The notes beneath the pieces were generated by a model, which worked only from the letters and a program-made list of their open reading frames with translations, had not been told where the DNA came from and made no database searches. From contig JASVEC010000017.1 in assembly GCA_030770535.1 (NCBI GenBank), positions 744,001 to 808,000 of the forward strand: 64,000 bases of DNA. The letters run 5' to 3'. Below, one piece after another: positions 43,287 through 55,260 of this stretch. The first letter of the stretch is position 1. The number at the start of each line of letters is the position of its first letter. The DNA comes from Batkoa obscura. Taxonomy: Eukaryota > Entomophthoromycota > Entomophthoromycetes > Entomophthorales > Batkoaceae. A program made the translations under genes and the position numbers.

Positions 43287-46200
43287 ATGAGTCAAAAATC
43301 AACCGACGATAATTCAAGTAATATCGATGATCTTGTGGATGATTTAGATAAAAATGATCCAAATGAAGCTTTGGATGCTATAAAGTTAGAAGTAATCGTA
43401 CTCGATATTTTTTAAATCTATTGACTTTCATTAGCTTGAAAAAAACAGCTACCAATATGAATTACATCTAAAATTAATAACAGAAGCTAAAGCACAAAAC
43501 AATTATGATGAATTGAATGAGGCTAGAAAAAATATGTCCAATTTGTTTCCATTAGATGAGAGTAATATTTTATTATTGTTATTAAATTACAATTTAATAA
43601 ATAGATTTATGGATCGAATGGTTAAATGATGAAATTAATCTAAGCTTTACAAGACAAGAAAAGGGAAATGTAATTACTCTTTTTGACAAGGCAGCCGATG
43701 ATTATTTAAGTAATAAAAATAGCTGTCTATATTATTATAGTTTAACATTATTAGTGACTGGAGTTTGGAAGCTTTATATTGATTTTATGATCAATAATTT
43801 TGATTATGAAAACGACAAAATGGAAGAAGCACTTGATTCAGAGCTATTCAGTTTAGACCAAGTAAGAGAGGTATTCAACAAGGCTATAAACGCGACAAAT
43901 TATCATATTGTCGAAGTAAGTTCGACTTGTAAACTAGTCTTTTATGTATTAAAGTCATTTAGGGTCATTTAATATGGGACAGTATACTTGAGTTTGAGTT
44001 GAATATACTTGAGGTAATTTTAACTAAAATATTAGCAAAATAACTAACACACTTTGTAGAAAAAGGCTAGGTAATCGGAAAGTATAAAAATAATCAATGA
44101 AAATAATAACACAATAATAGTGATGAACAAAAACAACACATAAATTCACTTTATGTAATTCGATTTTTAACCCCGCATAAAAGTAAGTATCATTATGGAT
44201 TTTTAAGCTAAAGTTATTTAATATTATGTTAGATATTACAGAAAATTTCGAGGCTTATTCTCAATTTGTATCAAAGCACTATCCACAACAGTACGAAGCT
44301 ATGATGAAGAGCGCAAACTCAAATTATTCAGCTTCGCTTAAAGAATTGCTAGATAGAGAACCCTTTGAAGAGAAATTAGTAAATTCATAATATTGAATTA
44401 TAATTATTTGATTAATATTTTAATTAGAAAGACACTCATCCTTTAGAAGTGTATAATGAATATATTAAGTATGAACTTGGACAAAAAGCAAGGTCAAAAT
44501 CAAAATATGATAATAACTTATTAAAAGTATTATACCAAAGGGCTGTTGCAAAACATCCATTACAAATACAATTATGGGAAGCTTATTTAGCTTATTTGGT
44601 AAGTTTAATAAATTAAATTGTAGTATCAAATAATAGTTTTTATAGGGAGTTGATGTGAAAGATAATGAAAATTTTGTAAAAGCATGCTATCAAAGTATTC
44701 GTAATTGTAATTGGTCAGGTGCTTTATGGGCTGCTTACCTTCGTTCAATGGTAATTTAAGTTTGAATATACAAGTTTAGATTTTATTTGTCAATTTTATT
44801 AGGAAAATACATTGGATTTAGGAAGTATTGATGGTAATATACAATGACAATGTCAATCATTTAACACTTGTTGACTAATATTTTAGCATTTTATAGTCAT
44901 GCTTTAGGGATCAATTTAATTCAAAGTAATCCAGAAGAATTTTTGAAGCTTTTACTGGAAAGAATTGCAATTTATAGAAGAAAATTATTACCAACTATTA
45001 CTACTGAAGTAAATGAGACGATTCATGAGACCATAAATAATATATTCAAAGATACAATTGAAACGTTAAATCAATGTAATTCATATATAAGCTATAAATA
45101 TTAAATATTAAATATTAAATATTAAATATTAAATTTAGTGACTCCAGTTGGGGACCCAGAATGCAAAGTATTACTTTTATGGGCTAATATAGAAGTTATT
45201 TACTTTAAAGATATTGCTGGAGCACGTAAAATATGGACTAAAATAATGAAAACAAAAAAGAATGAAGCAACGTATTGGGTAAAACAAATTGATTTTGAAA
45301 GGTAACAAGTATTATAAATTAAAAAACTATTTTTATCAATTAAATAGTCGATATGGGGATATATCCAAAATGTTATTTTTATTTAAAAAAGCTATACAAA
45401 CAACAACAGATTACCCAGAGTATATTTTACAAGCTTGGGAAGACTACGTTCGTATTTATAATTTTGAAGATAGTGATATTGATATCATGTTTACAATTGC
45501 ACGTCAAAGAACTAAAATAAATGAACAATATCAAGAAAGTTTAATATATCAAGCTACTGGAGAACAGTTAAATGAGGCTAAAAAAGAAAGAGCTAGAGTT
45601 AGGGATCGTGCTAATAAAGTAAAAGAATATTTGCTTATATTAAATTATTCTTATTAATTTATTAAGGCCAAAAAGCGTGCTAAAAATAAAGATCATAATG
45701 AAAGAGATCAAGGTGATAATAACGAAGATAGTCAAGATGACAAGTCGAATGGAAATAAGGATGAATCAAGACAAGGTAATAATTGAATCATTATATTGAA
45801 TATTAAAAATTTAGTATTTAATAAATTTATAGATAAAGCTTATGAACATAACAATAGCAAGTAAGTTTATTTATATTTATCCAATTGTATTTAATTATAT
45901 AATGGAAGTTCGAAATTACCAACAAAAAATTTAAGCCAAGAAGAAATAAATAAGAGGAATGAAGAAACAACTGTGTTTGTATGTAACTTTAGGGATCTTA
46001 CAAGAGAATATCTTCATGATCTATTTTCTAAGGTAATAAAGTTATAAGTTAGTAAAAAATAAATAACGAGTTTAAATTTTAGTATGGTAAAATAATAGAG
46101 GTTCGTAAACCAATCTCGCCAGCTAGAAAAGAAAGAAATTTTGCTTATATTCAATTTGAAACTAAAGTAAATTTAATAAAACTTATGAAGTATCTAGTTA

Positions 46201-47087
46201 ATAAAAATTGATTTTTAGGAAGAAACAGAAGCTTCACTTGAATTAAATGGACATAAATTAGATAATGGTATGGAATTATCAGTTCGATTATCATCTTCTA
46301 AAAAAGAAAGCCAAAAAAGACCAGCAAAGTAATATTAATATTATTTTATAGACTTGTTAAAATTATTATTGTTTTTAGGGATTTAAATATTAATCCATGC
46401 AAATTATTTGTGAGTAATTTACCAAGAACATATACCCAACAAGATGTATTAACTTTATTCAAACAAGTAAATTAATAGTAATAATAATTGAAAATGAATT
46501 TATTAATTTAAAATTGAATTTAGTTTGGCGCAATTAAAGATATTAATATGATTAAGGATTTTAATGGATTATTTAAAGGAATTTGTTTTGTTCATTTTGA
46601 TGAAGAAGTAATTTTAATAATCAATAAACAATAAGTTAATAGTTGATCTTTTTTAATAGGAATTTAGTAATCAAGCATTAGGTTTAAATAGTACTATTAT
46701 TGAAGGTCATCCAATTACTGTATCAATTGCAGATCCTACTCAAAGTAAAAGCAAAAAGTAAGTTTTATAATAATAATAATCAATTGATTATTAAATATTG
46801 CTAGACAAAATATTGAATCCAAAGAATCTACAGAAGCTAATGATGAGTAAGTGAAAATTCTAATTAATAATAGTAAATATTAATTTGTATTATTTAGAGC
46901 TGAGAAGGTTAATAAACAAGATATACCATATATTAAAAGATCAAATCGAAAAACGTATAAAAGACATATAAATATTAAGAAAGTAAAACAAGAAGAGAAT
47001 AGTGAAATTGCCAATTTATCAAAAGAAGAAAAGAAAGAATTAACTAACTCGGATTTTAGATCTTTACTCCTTGGAAAAAAAGATTAA
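43287..47087 (+). CDS. SART3/Prp24-family U4/U6 snRNP recycling factor
   Basis: A long gene with roughly twenty short exons, from ATG 43287 to stop 47085-47087. After an acidic N-terminus (DDLVDDLDKNDPNEAL) come HAT helical repeats, recognisable in LWEAYLAYLG, WSGALWAAYLRSM, VLLLWANIEVIYFKDI, GARKIWTKIM and ILQAWEDYVRIYNF. A Lys/Glu-rich linker with a nuclear signal follows. Two RRMs come next: TTVFVCNFRDLTREYLHDLF with RNFAYIQFET, then CKLFVSNLPRTYTQQDVLTLF with GICFVHFDEE. The end LTNSDFRSLLLGKKD is the LSm-binding tail of the family (human SART3 ends MSNADFAKLFLRK). HAT repeats plus two RRMs make it SART3-like rather than the HAT-less yeast Prp24. It anneals U4 with U6 snRNA, consistent with an intron-rich genome. 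Exact exon edges are approximate. Confidence 0.87.
45096..45133 (+). repeat. (AAATATT)n microsatellite inside a SART3 intron
   Basis: About five AAATATT units fill most of the 63-base intron 45076-45138, which runs from a GTAATTC donor to an AATTTAG acceptor. The flanking exons read ETLNQ and then LTPVGDPECK in phase. Confidence 0.75.
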
Positions 47088-47213
47088 GTTTTATTTTAGA
47101 ACAAATAAATAAATAAAGCATAAAAAATGATAATTTAAATAACAAGAATAAAATAAATATTTAATCTAAATAATAATAATAGTCTATTATCTATGTAAAA
47201 ATAGTTAGTTATT

Positions 47214-48561
47214 TTACATGCGAAAGATAGAATTCATATCCATAGGTCTAGCTGTTGATAATTGAGGAATTTGAGTATATTTTTTTTCAGCTAAAATCGT
47301 ACGAATTTGATGTAATAAATCAATATAACTTAAATTATAAGATCTTCTATACAAAGCGGTGATTAAAGCCATTGACATAGCGCCCGTATTACCTAAATCG
47401 ACATCATTAACGTCAGCTGAGGTTTGTTCATCTTTACACCCTGAAAACATAATCACATCCGCTAACCCTCCCTTTAATTCTTGTTTTTGTTTTTCTCTTT
47501 TATGACCATGCATTACATTATTCACTCCATCTTTTAAACTCATGATGGCTCCCACTAAGTCTCCCATTTGAGTTTTAGTACCAATACTCACTAAAGCATT
47601 GAATGCTGATTTAGCGGGATTAAATGATTTTAATTTCCCAGAAGATGAATAAATGTAGGGTAAATCCAAGGCCGTACCTGAATGACAACAATCGAATACA
47701 GCAGTTAATCTACAACCTTGAGGTAAAGGTTGTACTAATATCAAATTCATCTCATCGTCCGTAATTTGACCTTGTTGTTGAAAATCCAATGGGCAAATAG
47801 TTTCATCAAACCCATCTTCTTCATCTCCATCTAAATCCGGTGTTTGACTTCCATGACCTGAAAAATGAAAAAATAGAGAATCATTGGCTCTTGCGCCATC
47901 CGTTAGCCATCTCATGGCTGATAATATATTTTGTTTCGTTGGTAATCTAGATGGATTATGTCGTTGATCATCCGTTAATAAAACCATACCTTCCAATGGA
48001 AATTGATAACTTGAGGTTAAAAATCGTTGTATATTTTTAACATCATTAATACACCCCTTTAACTCAAATTTGGTTTGTATATAATTAATACCAATTAATA
48101 ATGCCTTTTTTCGTCCTGTAAAATTGGATACTTGAACTACATTAGGTGCCCCTGGAGGCAGTGGGGCATGTTGTGGTACAGGTGTTAAACTTGGTGGTTC
48201 TTGAAAGCTATTAGGATTAATTGGTGGTAGCTGGGGCGGTGCTATAAATTCATCTTGATGTTCAGGTTGTGGCATGGGGACAAAATTGGAAGCTTGCATA
48301 GGTACAGGTTGTGTATGGGAATAATTACCATGTTCACTATCTTGCCATGGGGTTGGCATTGTCATTGTCGGTGGATTATCGGATAATGGGTTGTTGTTTG
48401 ATAGATCCATTTGTGGAATGGGCATAGTTATGGAGGGTGGGTTAGGCTGTTGTTGTGGGTTATTATTATTATTGTTATTAGGTTGTGGAAATGGCATTGA
48501 CATTGGATTATTATCTTTTTGAATAGTAGTATCTATTTGTGGCATTGACATAGAGGGTGGA

Positions 48562-48607
<46 letters not shown>

Positions 48608-48938
48608 TAGTTCCATCCGATGGGTTATAAATATTATTATTATTATTCATATTTCCAATAGATGGATTATTGTTATTATTATTCATTCCTGATTTTTGTA
48701 ATGTATATTCATTCGGATTATTATTATTATTATCATTACCCTGTTGTTCTTCATAACACATATAATAGTGTAGTGTTGGTACATTTGGAGGATAATTACC
48801 TTGATATTGACTTGGATCTAAACGCTCATCTACTTGTTTATAATAAAATTTAGGAGCTACTGAACTGATATCGGTCCAAGAGGAAATGGAGTTATTACTT
48901 TTTGGTCGATTCATTACTTTATTAAAAAGGGAAAACAT
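47214..48938 (-). CDS. MCA1: Type I metacaspase with Asn/Pro-rich prodomain
   Basis: Single exon, 574 residues, ATG 48938. The prodomain (about 1-275) is low-complexity: several poly-Asn runs, one 14 long, alternating with a repeated PP(S/T)MxMPxP-type motif (PPSMSMPQ, PPSITMPIP, PPTMTMPTP). The caspase-like domain starts at GRKKALLIGINY. The catalytic dyad is His in FFHFSGHGSQ and Cys in FDCCHSGTALDLPY; the p10 part has MFSGCKDEQTSADV and GAMSMALITALY. Metacaspases cleave after Arg or Lys, need calcium, and in fungi act in protein quality control and stress death (yeast Mca1/Yca1, which also has a Q/N-rich prion-like prodomain). All catalytic residues are present. It is divergent with the 2-hydroxyacyl-CoA lyase gene, with a MITE between them. 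Confidence 0.94.
48564..48605. repeat. (ATT)14 repeat coding for poly-Asn in the metacaspase
   Basis: On the coding strand these are AAT codons making the longest Asn run of the prodomain. The pure codon repeat suggests recent slippage expansion. Confidence 0.9.
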
Positions 48939-49177
48939 TGAAATTTTGTATTGAATATATATGTTGAGAATGTTTTATGACGTAAAACTCAATGAATTCT
49001 AAATTCAATTGATAAACATGATTCTTTTTTTGTTTTACAGATTGTAAGGCTAGTTAAATTGCTTTATTTGAACTTAAAATTATGTTTTAGAGTGATAAGT
49101 TTTGATGAAATTTTAAATAATTGAAGCATTTGAAATTCCAAATGTTTTAAAAATTTATAAAATAATGATCTATATTT
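48939..49177. other. Divergent promoter, metacaspase side
   Basis: 240 AT-rich bases upstream of the metacaspase, ending at a family B MITE; no gene. Confidence 0.45.
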
Positions 49178-49276
49178 GGAGATGTATTTTTGTTTAAGAA
49201 TTTTACTAACAATCTTTCCGCTCAAATAGCGTTTAAAAAATGGAAAAAGTGATGAAGCCAAAAAAAAAACATCCCC
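49178..49276 (-). mobile_element. Family B MITE copy 6
   Basis: 99 bases from GGAGATGTATTTTTG to ACATCCCC with complete core. Perfect ATTT duplication (49174-49177 and 49277-49280). It occupies the shared upstream region of the metacaspase and the hydroxyacyl-CoA lyase. Confidence 0.87.
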
Positions 49277-49280
49277 ATTT

Positions 49281-49669
49281 TTATAAAACATTAAAATTAT
49301 CAATTAATAAAAACAAGTGTGTTTTATAAAATTGTATAAATGACTCATATTATAAAACTAACTAGGTGAACTTATTTTCAAATTAAATTTCAGCAAATAA
49401 ATTAAACAATTTCTATTTTAATATAGAAGTTCATTTAATAAATTTGAATTAAATGAAAAATGAACCAAAATTGATAAAAATTCAATTAAAGAAACAAGAA
49501 TCGCAACTAAAGACACACCATTCTATTCAAATGTGATGTCATCTTTAAAATTGAAATAATATAATAAAACTGACAAAAAATAGAAATAAATTTTTATATC
49601 TTTAAAATTTTAAAAAAACAGTTTATTATTCTTCTTAGTATTATTTGAAACAATAGTTAATTATCAATT
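49281..49669. other. Divergent promoter, hydroxyacyl-CoA lyase side
   Basis: About 390 AT-rich bases before the lyase start; no other feature supported. Confidence 0.45.
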
Positions 49670-52178
49670 ATGGTCAATATACCAAATCAAAAAATCAATC
49701 TACAACTTGGAGATATTAATGGAGCTAAAGTATTAGCCAAATGTTTAAAAACTAAAGGAGTTGAAGTAATGTTTGGTATTGTTGGTATACCTGTAGTAGA
49801 AGTAAGTTGAGCTTTACTTTCATTACTCAATTACATTTAAGAAATAAAAACAAAGAACTAAAGGAACATGATATTTGAATTTGAAATTTTTGTTTTGAAA
49901 TTAATATTTTTTATTTAGGTGGCTGAAGCTTGTATTTCGGAAGGCATTCAATTCATTGGATGTAGGAATGAACAAACAGCATCTTATGCTGCTGGGGCTT
50001 ATGGCTACTTAACTGGGAAAGTGGGAGTAAGTGAAAGAATTTAATTTATAAAATATTCAACAATAAAAAAAAGTTGAGAATAAATGATAATCTATTTATA
50101 ATGAATAGGTATGTTTAGTAGTTTCAGGTCCTGGAGTTGTACATGGTAAGTAATAGACTTTTAAATAAAAAGCTTGAAAGTGAGATTGTTAATAAGTATT
50201 TTTTTAGCTTTATCAGGATTGTTTAATGCACAAGCAAATTGTTGGGTAAAAATAATAACTAATTTTATAAAGTGATAGATACTAACATATTACTATTATT
50301 ATTATAGCCATTAATATTAATTGGTGGATCTTGTGAAAGAAATCAGGTAAATCAAAATAAAATGAAACTAACATTTATTTAATATTAAATTAAATTCTAT
50401 TATTTAGGTTGGTATGGGTGCATTTCAAGAATTAGATCAAGTATTTGCTTGTAAACAATATACTAAGTAATTAATTAATATTGTTAATAATAATATTAAA
50501 ATAACAAACTAATAATAATAATAATAGATATTCGGATCGACCAAATAATATTCAACATATACCTGAAGTAGTGGATAGAGCATTTAATATCACTACTGTT
50601 GGTCAACCTGGTACAAGTTATATTGATTTAGTAAGTCAATAATAATAATAATAATAATTTCATTTATTTATTGTTATTTTCTATTTAGCCAGCGGATTTA
50701 ATTAAAGGAATAATTAAAGAAAAAGAAATCTTGGATTATCCAAAATTAAATAAATTATATACAATTGCTGGAAATGAAGAACAAATTGAATTAGCTATTA
50801 AATTATTATCCGAAGCCAAAAAACCTTTAGTTATACTTGGGAAAGGGTAAATTAATTAATAGTAATAATGACGATAGATAAATATTAACATTAATATTAT
50901 TTAAATTAGAGCAGCTTATTCACAAAGTGAAAAAGAAATTCAGTATTTTATTGAAAATAGTCAAATACCTTTTATTACTTCACCAATGGTAATATTATTA
51001 TAATAATGTTATTATAAAATATAAATTACTAATATTTTATTTTAATAGGGTAAAGGTATTTTACCTGATGATCACTCCAATTGTGCTTCATCAGCAAGAA
51101 GTTTTGCTATTAAAAATGCAGATGTTATTTTAGTTATTGGAGCAAGGTAAACATAAATAAATAATAATAGATTAAATAGTAATAATATAACAATATAATA
51201 TAACATAATATACAGACTAAATTGGATGTTTCAATATGGACGACAATTTCAATCATTAGCTAAGCTCATACAAATTGATATCAATGCTGAAGAAATGGGT
51301 AAAAGTAAAATACCTGATATTTGTTTAATTGGTCACATACAAAAAATTATAAAACAAATGAATTTAAAATTGAAAGTCAATAATAATTCTAAAGAGTTTC
51401 TAAATCAAATACAACAATTAAGTAATAAAAATAATCAACGATTAGAATTTAAATTTAAATCAAATAAATTATTAATGAACCATCATCAAGCATTGAAAGT
51501 AGTTCAACATCATTTAAATAACTTAGATTGTTGTTTGATATCTGAAGGGGCTAGAACAATGGATGTTACTAGAGTTTTAATACCTTCGAAATTACCTAGA
51601 CATCGATTAGATGCTGGTACTTTAGGGGTGATGGGTGTAGGGGTGGGTTATGCTATTGCTGGTAAATTTAATAGAATACTTTAATAACATAATAATAAAA
51701 TAATATATTATTATTACATTAGCACAATTAGTTTACCCAGAAAAGAAAGTAGTAGCTATTATGGGAGATAGTGCCTTTGGCTTCAGTGCCTTAGATATTG
51801 AAACTTGTTTAAGATATAGTTTACCCATTATCTTTGTAATAATTAATAATTCTGGTATTTATTCTGGATTATCGGATTTATCTGATTTAGATAAATCAAA
51901 AATACCTTCTTTTGCTTTATCTCCATCAACGGAATATCATCATATTGCTAATTTGGTTCCTAATAAAGCTTATGGAGTTACTGTAGATAATAAGAAAGAT
52001 TTGGATTTGGCTTTGGAGAAAGCAATAAAAGGGAATCAATTAGCAATTATTAATGTTATTATTGATCCTGCTCCTGCGGAAGAGGTAATTCTATTATTGT
52101 AAGGGATTATAAGTTGATGTTAATTAAATGATTTAGGGTTTATACTGGGAAATTCAAGATAAAAATAGTAAACTTTAA
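49670..52178 (+). CDS. Peroxisomal 2-hydroxyacyl-CoA lyase / oxalyl-CoA decarboxylase-type ThDP enzyme
   Basis: About thirteen exons, from ATG 49670 to stop 52176-52178, roughly 570 residues. Thiamine-diphosphate enzyme marks: [19 protein letters not shown] with the activating Glu region and [15 protein letters not shown], then [15 protein letters not shown], then [13 protein letters not shown]. In the pyrophosphate domain are [59 protein letters not shown] and the NN of [11 protein letters not shown]. These match HACL1 and oxalyl-CoA decarboxylase, which are close relatives. The last exon reads [13 protein letters not shown], ending in the peroxisomal import signal SKL. That favours the alpha-oxidation lyase (2-hydroxyacyl-CoA to formyl-CoA plus aldehyde) over bacterial-type oxalate breakdown, but either remains possible. 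The SKL appears only after the last splice. Confidence 0.9.
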
Positions 52179-52295
52179 AAGATGAAATTGAAATAAATAT
52201 AATGTTATTATGTTATTATTATATTATTATTATATATTAATTAAATCAACTTTATAAAATCATTTTTCATCATCTAAATACTATTATTATATTGA
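52179..52295. other. Convergent 3' spacer
   Basis: 117 bases between the stops of the lyase and the PRM10-like gene, rich in ATT/TTA repeats; likely shared polyadenylation region. Confidence 0.5.
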
Positions 52296-53903
52296 TTAAA
52301 TAGTCATTAAAGTACTTCTCCTTCTACCATTAGGAAAAACAATAACTGTAGATATTAATAAACCCATTGTAATAGATAAACTAATGATTATCATTTGTAA
52401 AGCAAAATTAGCACCATCTTGAGAATTTTGTTCAAAAAAAGCAGAAGAGCCTTTAACACCTAAAGAACCTGGTACAATTAATAGAATAGAACTTAACAAT
52501 GGAGCAATAGGTAATAAATGATTTCCGAATCGAGCATATAAATTACTTACTAATCCAACCAAAAACCCGGATAAAGCTGGAATAAGTTCATATGCTTTAA
52601 TATAAGGAGTACAAAAATAAGAAATTAAAAAGGGAATTAAACTAATAATCGCCATTGAAAACCATTGTTTGGGATGAGATAATAAATACATATTAAATGA
52701 TAAGGAAGCTAATGGAAATAATATTAAATAAAACCAAGGATTAACTGAATATTCAGTAGATCTTTGCATTATATCAATTGTCGGATCAATTAATAAATAT
52801 AATCTAGTACCTAAAGAGAATCCAAAGCCCAACATAAAAGCAATCAATAAAGCATAAAATATACGAACAGTACCACAAATGATATTTTTTGAAGCTAATT
52901 CAACCATACCAATAGTTAATGAAAGACCAGGTAATATATTAAATATAGCTGGTATTACAACTGACCAAAAAGAACAATATTGCTTTAAACAACAGGCTAT
53001 AAAAGATACAACAATAGCACTAGTTAATTCTAATACATTAGAATAACTATGAATATGTTGACAAAGATAAGACATTAATCCAACTATTATACCTAATAAA
53101 AAAGAGACACCTGCATCCACCCAATTACCTTGAAATGCAATAGGAGATAAAGCAAATGAACCTATACCATAAGCTAATACTTCTAATATTGGCGGATAGC
53201 AATTTTTACTATTAACAATAATATCTAATTCATTGATTGCCTCCGATAATTCGATTTCATCTTTTATAACTTGATTATAAATTAAGATTGTACGATTTAA
53301 TTTGTCCATATTATAACCATAACTCATTGTAATTAAATGAGTCTCAGAAGTGTGAGTTATTGAGTCATGAAAGCAGATAAGTATTAAATTAGGTAAATAA
53401 AAGAAGGAGGCATTTAAATCTAATACATTAGCTATTGATTTTAAATTAGATTCTAATCGATGAGAAGGTGCTCCATATTGAACAAAACATTGCCCACATT
53501 TAATTAAAAACTTTTGTCGATTTAATAAACTTTCAATAGCTGCTGTTACTTTTTTGATTTTAATTTGATAATTCCCATCTTCAATTGTTTGAATCCCGAA
53601 AAATTGATTCAAGGATTTATAACTATTACTATTCCTTTGTAATTTTTCATTATATTGTTTAATATCTTGAATAAACGATTTATTTTTTTTTGGTGTGGAT
53701 GGGAGGGATATTGAAGGAGAGATTTCTTTACCCATTAAACTATTTAGACTTAATAAATTGGACAAAATACCTTCTCCTTTATTGAGATTATACTGTGTGG
53801 GTAAACTATCTGTTATATCCTCCATTTCAATTATATGATTAGGTATTGTGTTAGTTATATCTTCATCATCTCCAATGGTAAATTTTGGACGTTTAGGTAA
53901 CAT
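52296..53903 (-). CDS. PRM10/ThrE-family multipass membrane protein
   Basis: Single exon, 535 residues, ATG 53903. A polar N-terminus of about 120 residues is followed by the ThrE domain. Its conserved start is FLIKCGQCFVQYGAPSHRLE, then LDLNASFFYLPNLILICF, THLITMSYGYNMDKL, and the helix pairs PIAFQGNWVDAGVSFLLGII, CCLKQYCSFW and PAIFNILPGLSLTIGMVELAS. About ten membrane segments are visible. The second half corresponds to the ThrE_2 domain, with IPALSGFLVGLVSNLYARF and LLIVPGSLGVKGSSAFF. Yeast Prm10 and bacterial threonine exporter ThrE belong here; fungal members sit in the plasma or vacuolar membrane with unknown cargo. Convergent with the lyase gene. Confidence 0.9.
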   Translation of the reverse strand: MLPKRPKFTIGDDEDITNTIPNHIIEMEDITDSLPTQYNLNKGEGILSNLLSLNSLMGKEISPSISLPSTPKKNKSFIQDIKQYNEKLQRNSNSYKSLNQFFGIQTIEDGNYQIKIKKVTAAIESLLNRQKFLIKCGQCFVQYGAPSHRLESNLKSIANVLDLNASFFYLPNLILICFHDSITHTSETHLITMSYGYNMDKLNRTILIYNQVIKDEIELSEAINELDIIVNSKNCYPPILEVLAYGIGSFALSPIAFQGNWVDAGVSFLLGIIVGLMSYLCQHIHSYSNVLELTSAIVVSFIACCLKQYCSFWSVVIPAIFNILPGLSLTIGMVELASKNIICGTVRIFYALLIAFMLGFGFSLGTRLYLLIDPTIDIMQRSTEYSVNPWFYLILFPLASLSFNMYLLSHPKQWFSMAIISLIPFLISYFCTPYIKAYELIPALSGFLVGLVSNLYARFGNHLLPIAPLLSSILLIVPGSLGVKGSSAFFEQNSQDGANFALQMIIISLSITMGLLISTVIVFPNGRRRSTLMTI

Positions 53904-54840
53904 AATTGAAAGTATTATGAATTTTATTTTATTTTAAAAAAGGATTATCCTTTTTTTATATTTTTTTATTAAGTATTTATATACTTTAATTTAGTTTTTT
54001 TAATTTCATATTTGAAAATATTTTCGGATATTAGCTTTATTAGTGTTCAGGGTTTATAATTTTAAGTCTTGAATATTGATTGGTGGTATTGAACCACATG
54101 TCTAATATTCAATTTATTTGAAATTCAAATTTTAGATCCAAAGATCAACTTTAAATTAATCAGATAGTATTCTTCTTAAGAAAAATAATTCTTTAAGAGA
54201 TAGTCTAATTTCATATTTATTTTGCACCATTTTTCGATATTTTATTGAATAGAATTCTTCCTTTTAAACTTCTTCACCCCATCACCCCATATCATTACGT
54301 GATCTATAAGCTTATATTTACAAATATAAATTAATATTTTCTATTTTATTACTGTTAATTCTTAAAGTTTAATAATAATAGAAATTGAGTAATTTATCAA
54401 TCACAATAATTAAACAATTATTAAATATGGAATAAGTGGCTAACTTCAATTTCAAGAAGAAGCTTGTGCTTTTAATTTTAAAGAAATTAATAAATTTAGA
54501 TGTTTGGTTTGAAATAAGATAAGATTTAATTTTGAATAGATTTTTACTAATATGTATACTTTTGTTAAAATTTTGTTTCTTTTGTTAACATATTTGTTTA
54601 TTTAATTTGAAATTCTATTAATCAATAACATCTTTTAGGTTCTTTTTTAGATTCAATATTTAGTTATTACTATTCAATTTTTATCGAAAATGTTCCATTT
54701 ACTTTGCTATGATTTTTGAATTATTTGGGTGAAATTCAATTTTAGTTTGGAATTAAAATTTTATTTTTACTAAATCTTTTTTTCAGTTTTATTATTTTTA
54801 CTTTATTTTATTATCTTTTAACTTAATAAACGAAAGTTTT
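53904..54840. other. Intergenic region upstream of the PRM10-like gene
   Basis: About 940 AT-rich bases, no supported gene; contains the PRM10-like promoter. Confidence 0.5.
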
Positions 54841-54921
54841 TATCTTATTTTATTACTTTTTCCATATTTGAAGCACTATTTGACTGCAAAAATTCTTAAC
54901 AAAATTCTTAAACAAAGATAT
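54841..54921 (+). mobile_element. Family B MITE, degraded copy
   Basis: Core TTTTTCCATATTTGAAGC, ACTATTTGACTGC and AAAATTCTTAAACAAAG are recognisable. Both termini are degraded and no target duplication can be seen, so this is an older copy. Confidence 0.6.
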
Positions 54922-55260
54922 TTCTAAATAATTTAAATATTAAAACTATTTATAGAAATTGAATATCTATAAATAGTTCTTTAAATTTAGAACTTTATTT
55001 GATCAATTGAATCTAGTTATAAAATATTATTAAATAAATTTATCTAATATTACTTTTAGAGAATTCTTTACTTATCGAATCCGTAAGATTAAATACCAGC
55101 TACAGTGAATAGTGATCAACTAAAATATTTAATAAAAGGCATATACTATTATTACTATCTTTTTTATCAGATCCATTTAATAAATCTAACATGTCCAATA
55201 AAGCTATTCTAATTTAAGAGGCTATTTTATTTAATAAATAATTCTTATTTTAAAAGTGTT
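54922..55260. other. Intergenic region after TDP1
   Basis: About 340 AT-rich bases, the 3' flank of TDP1, with an inverted pair AACTATTTATAG/CTATAAATAGTT near 54956-54980. No gene. Confidence 0.5.
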
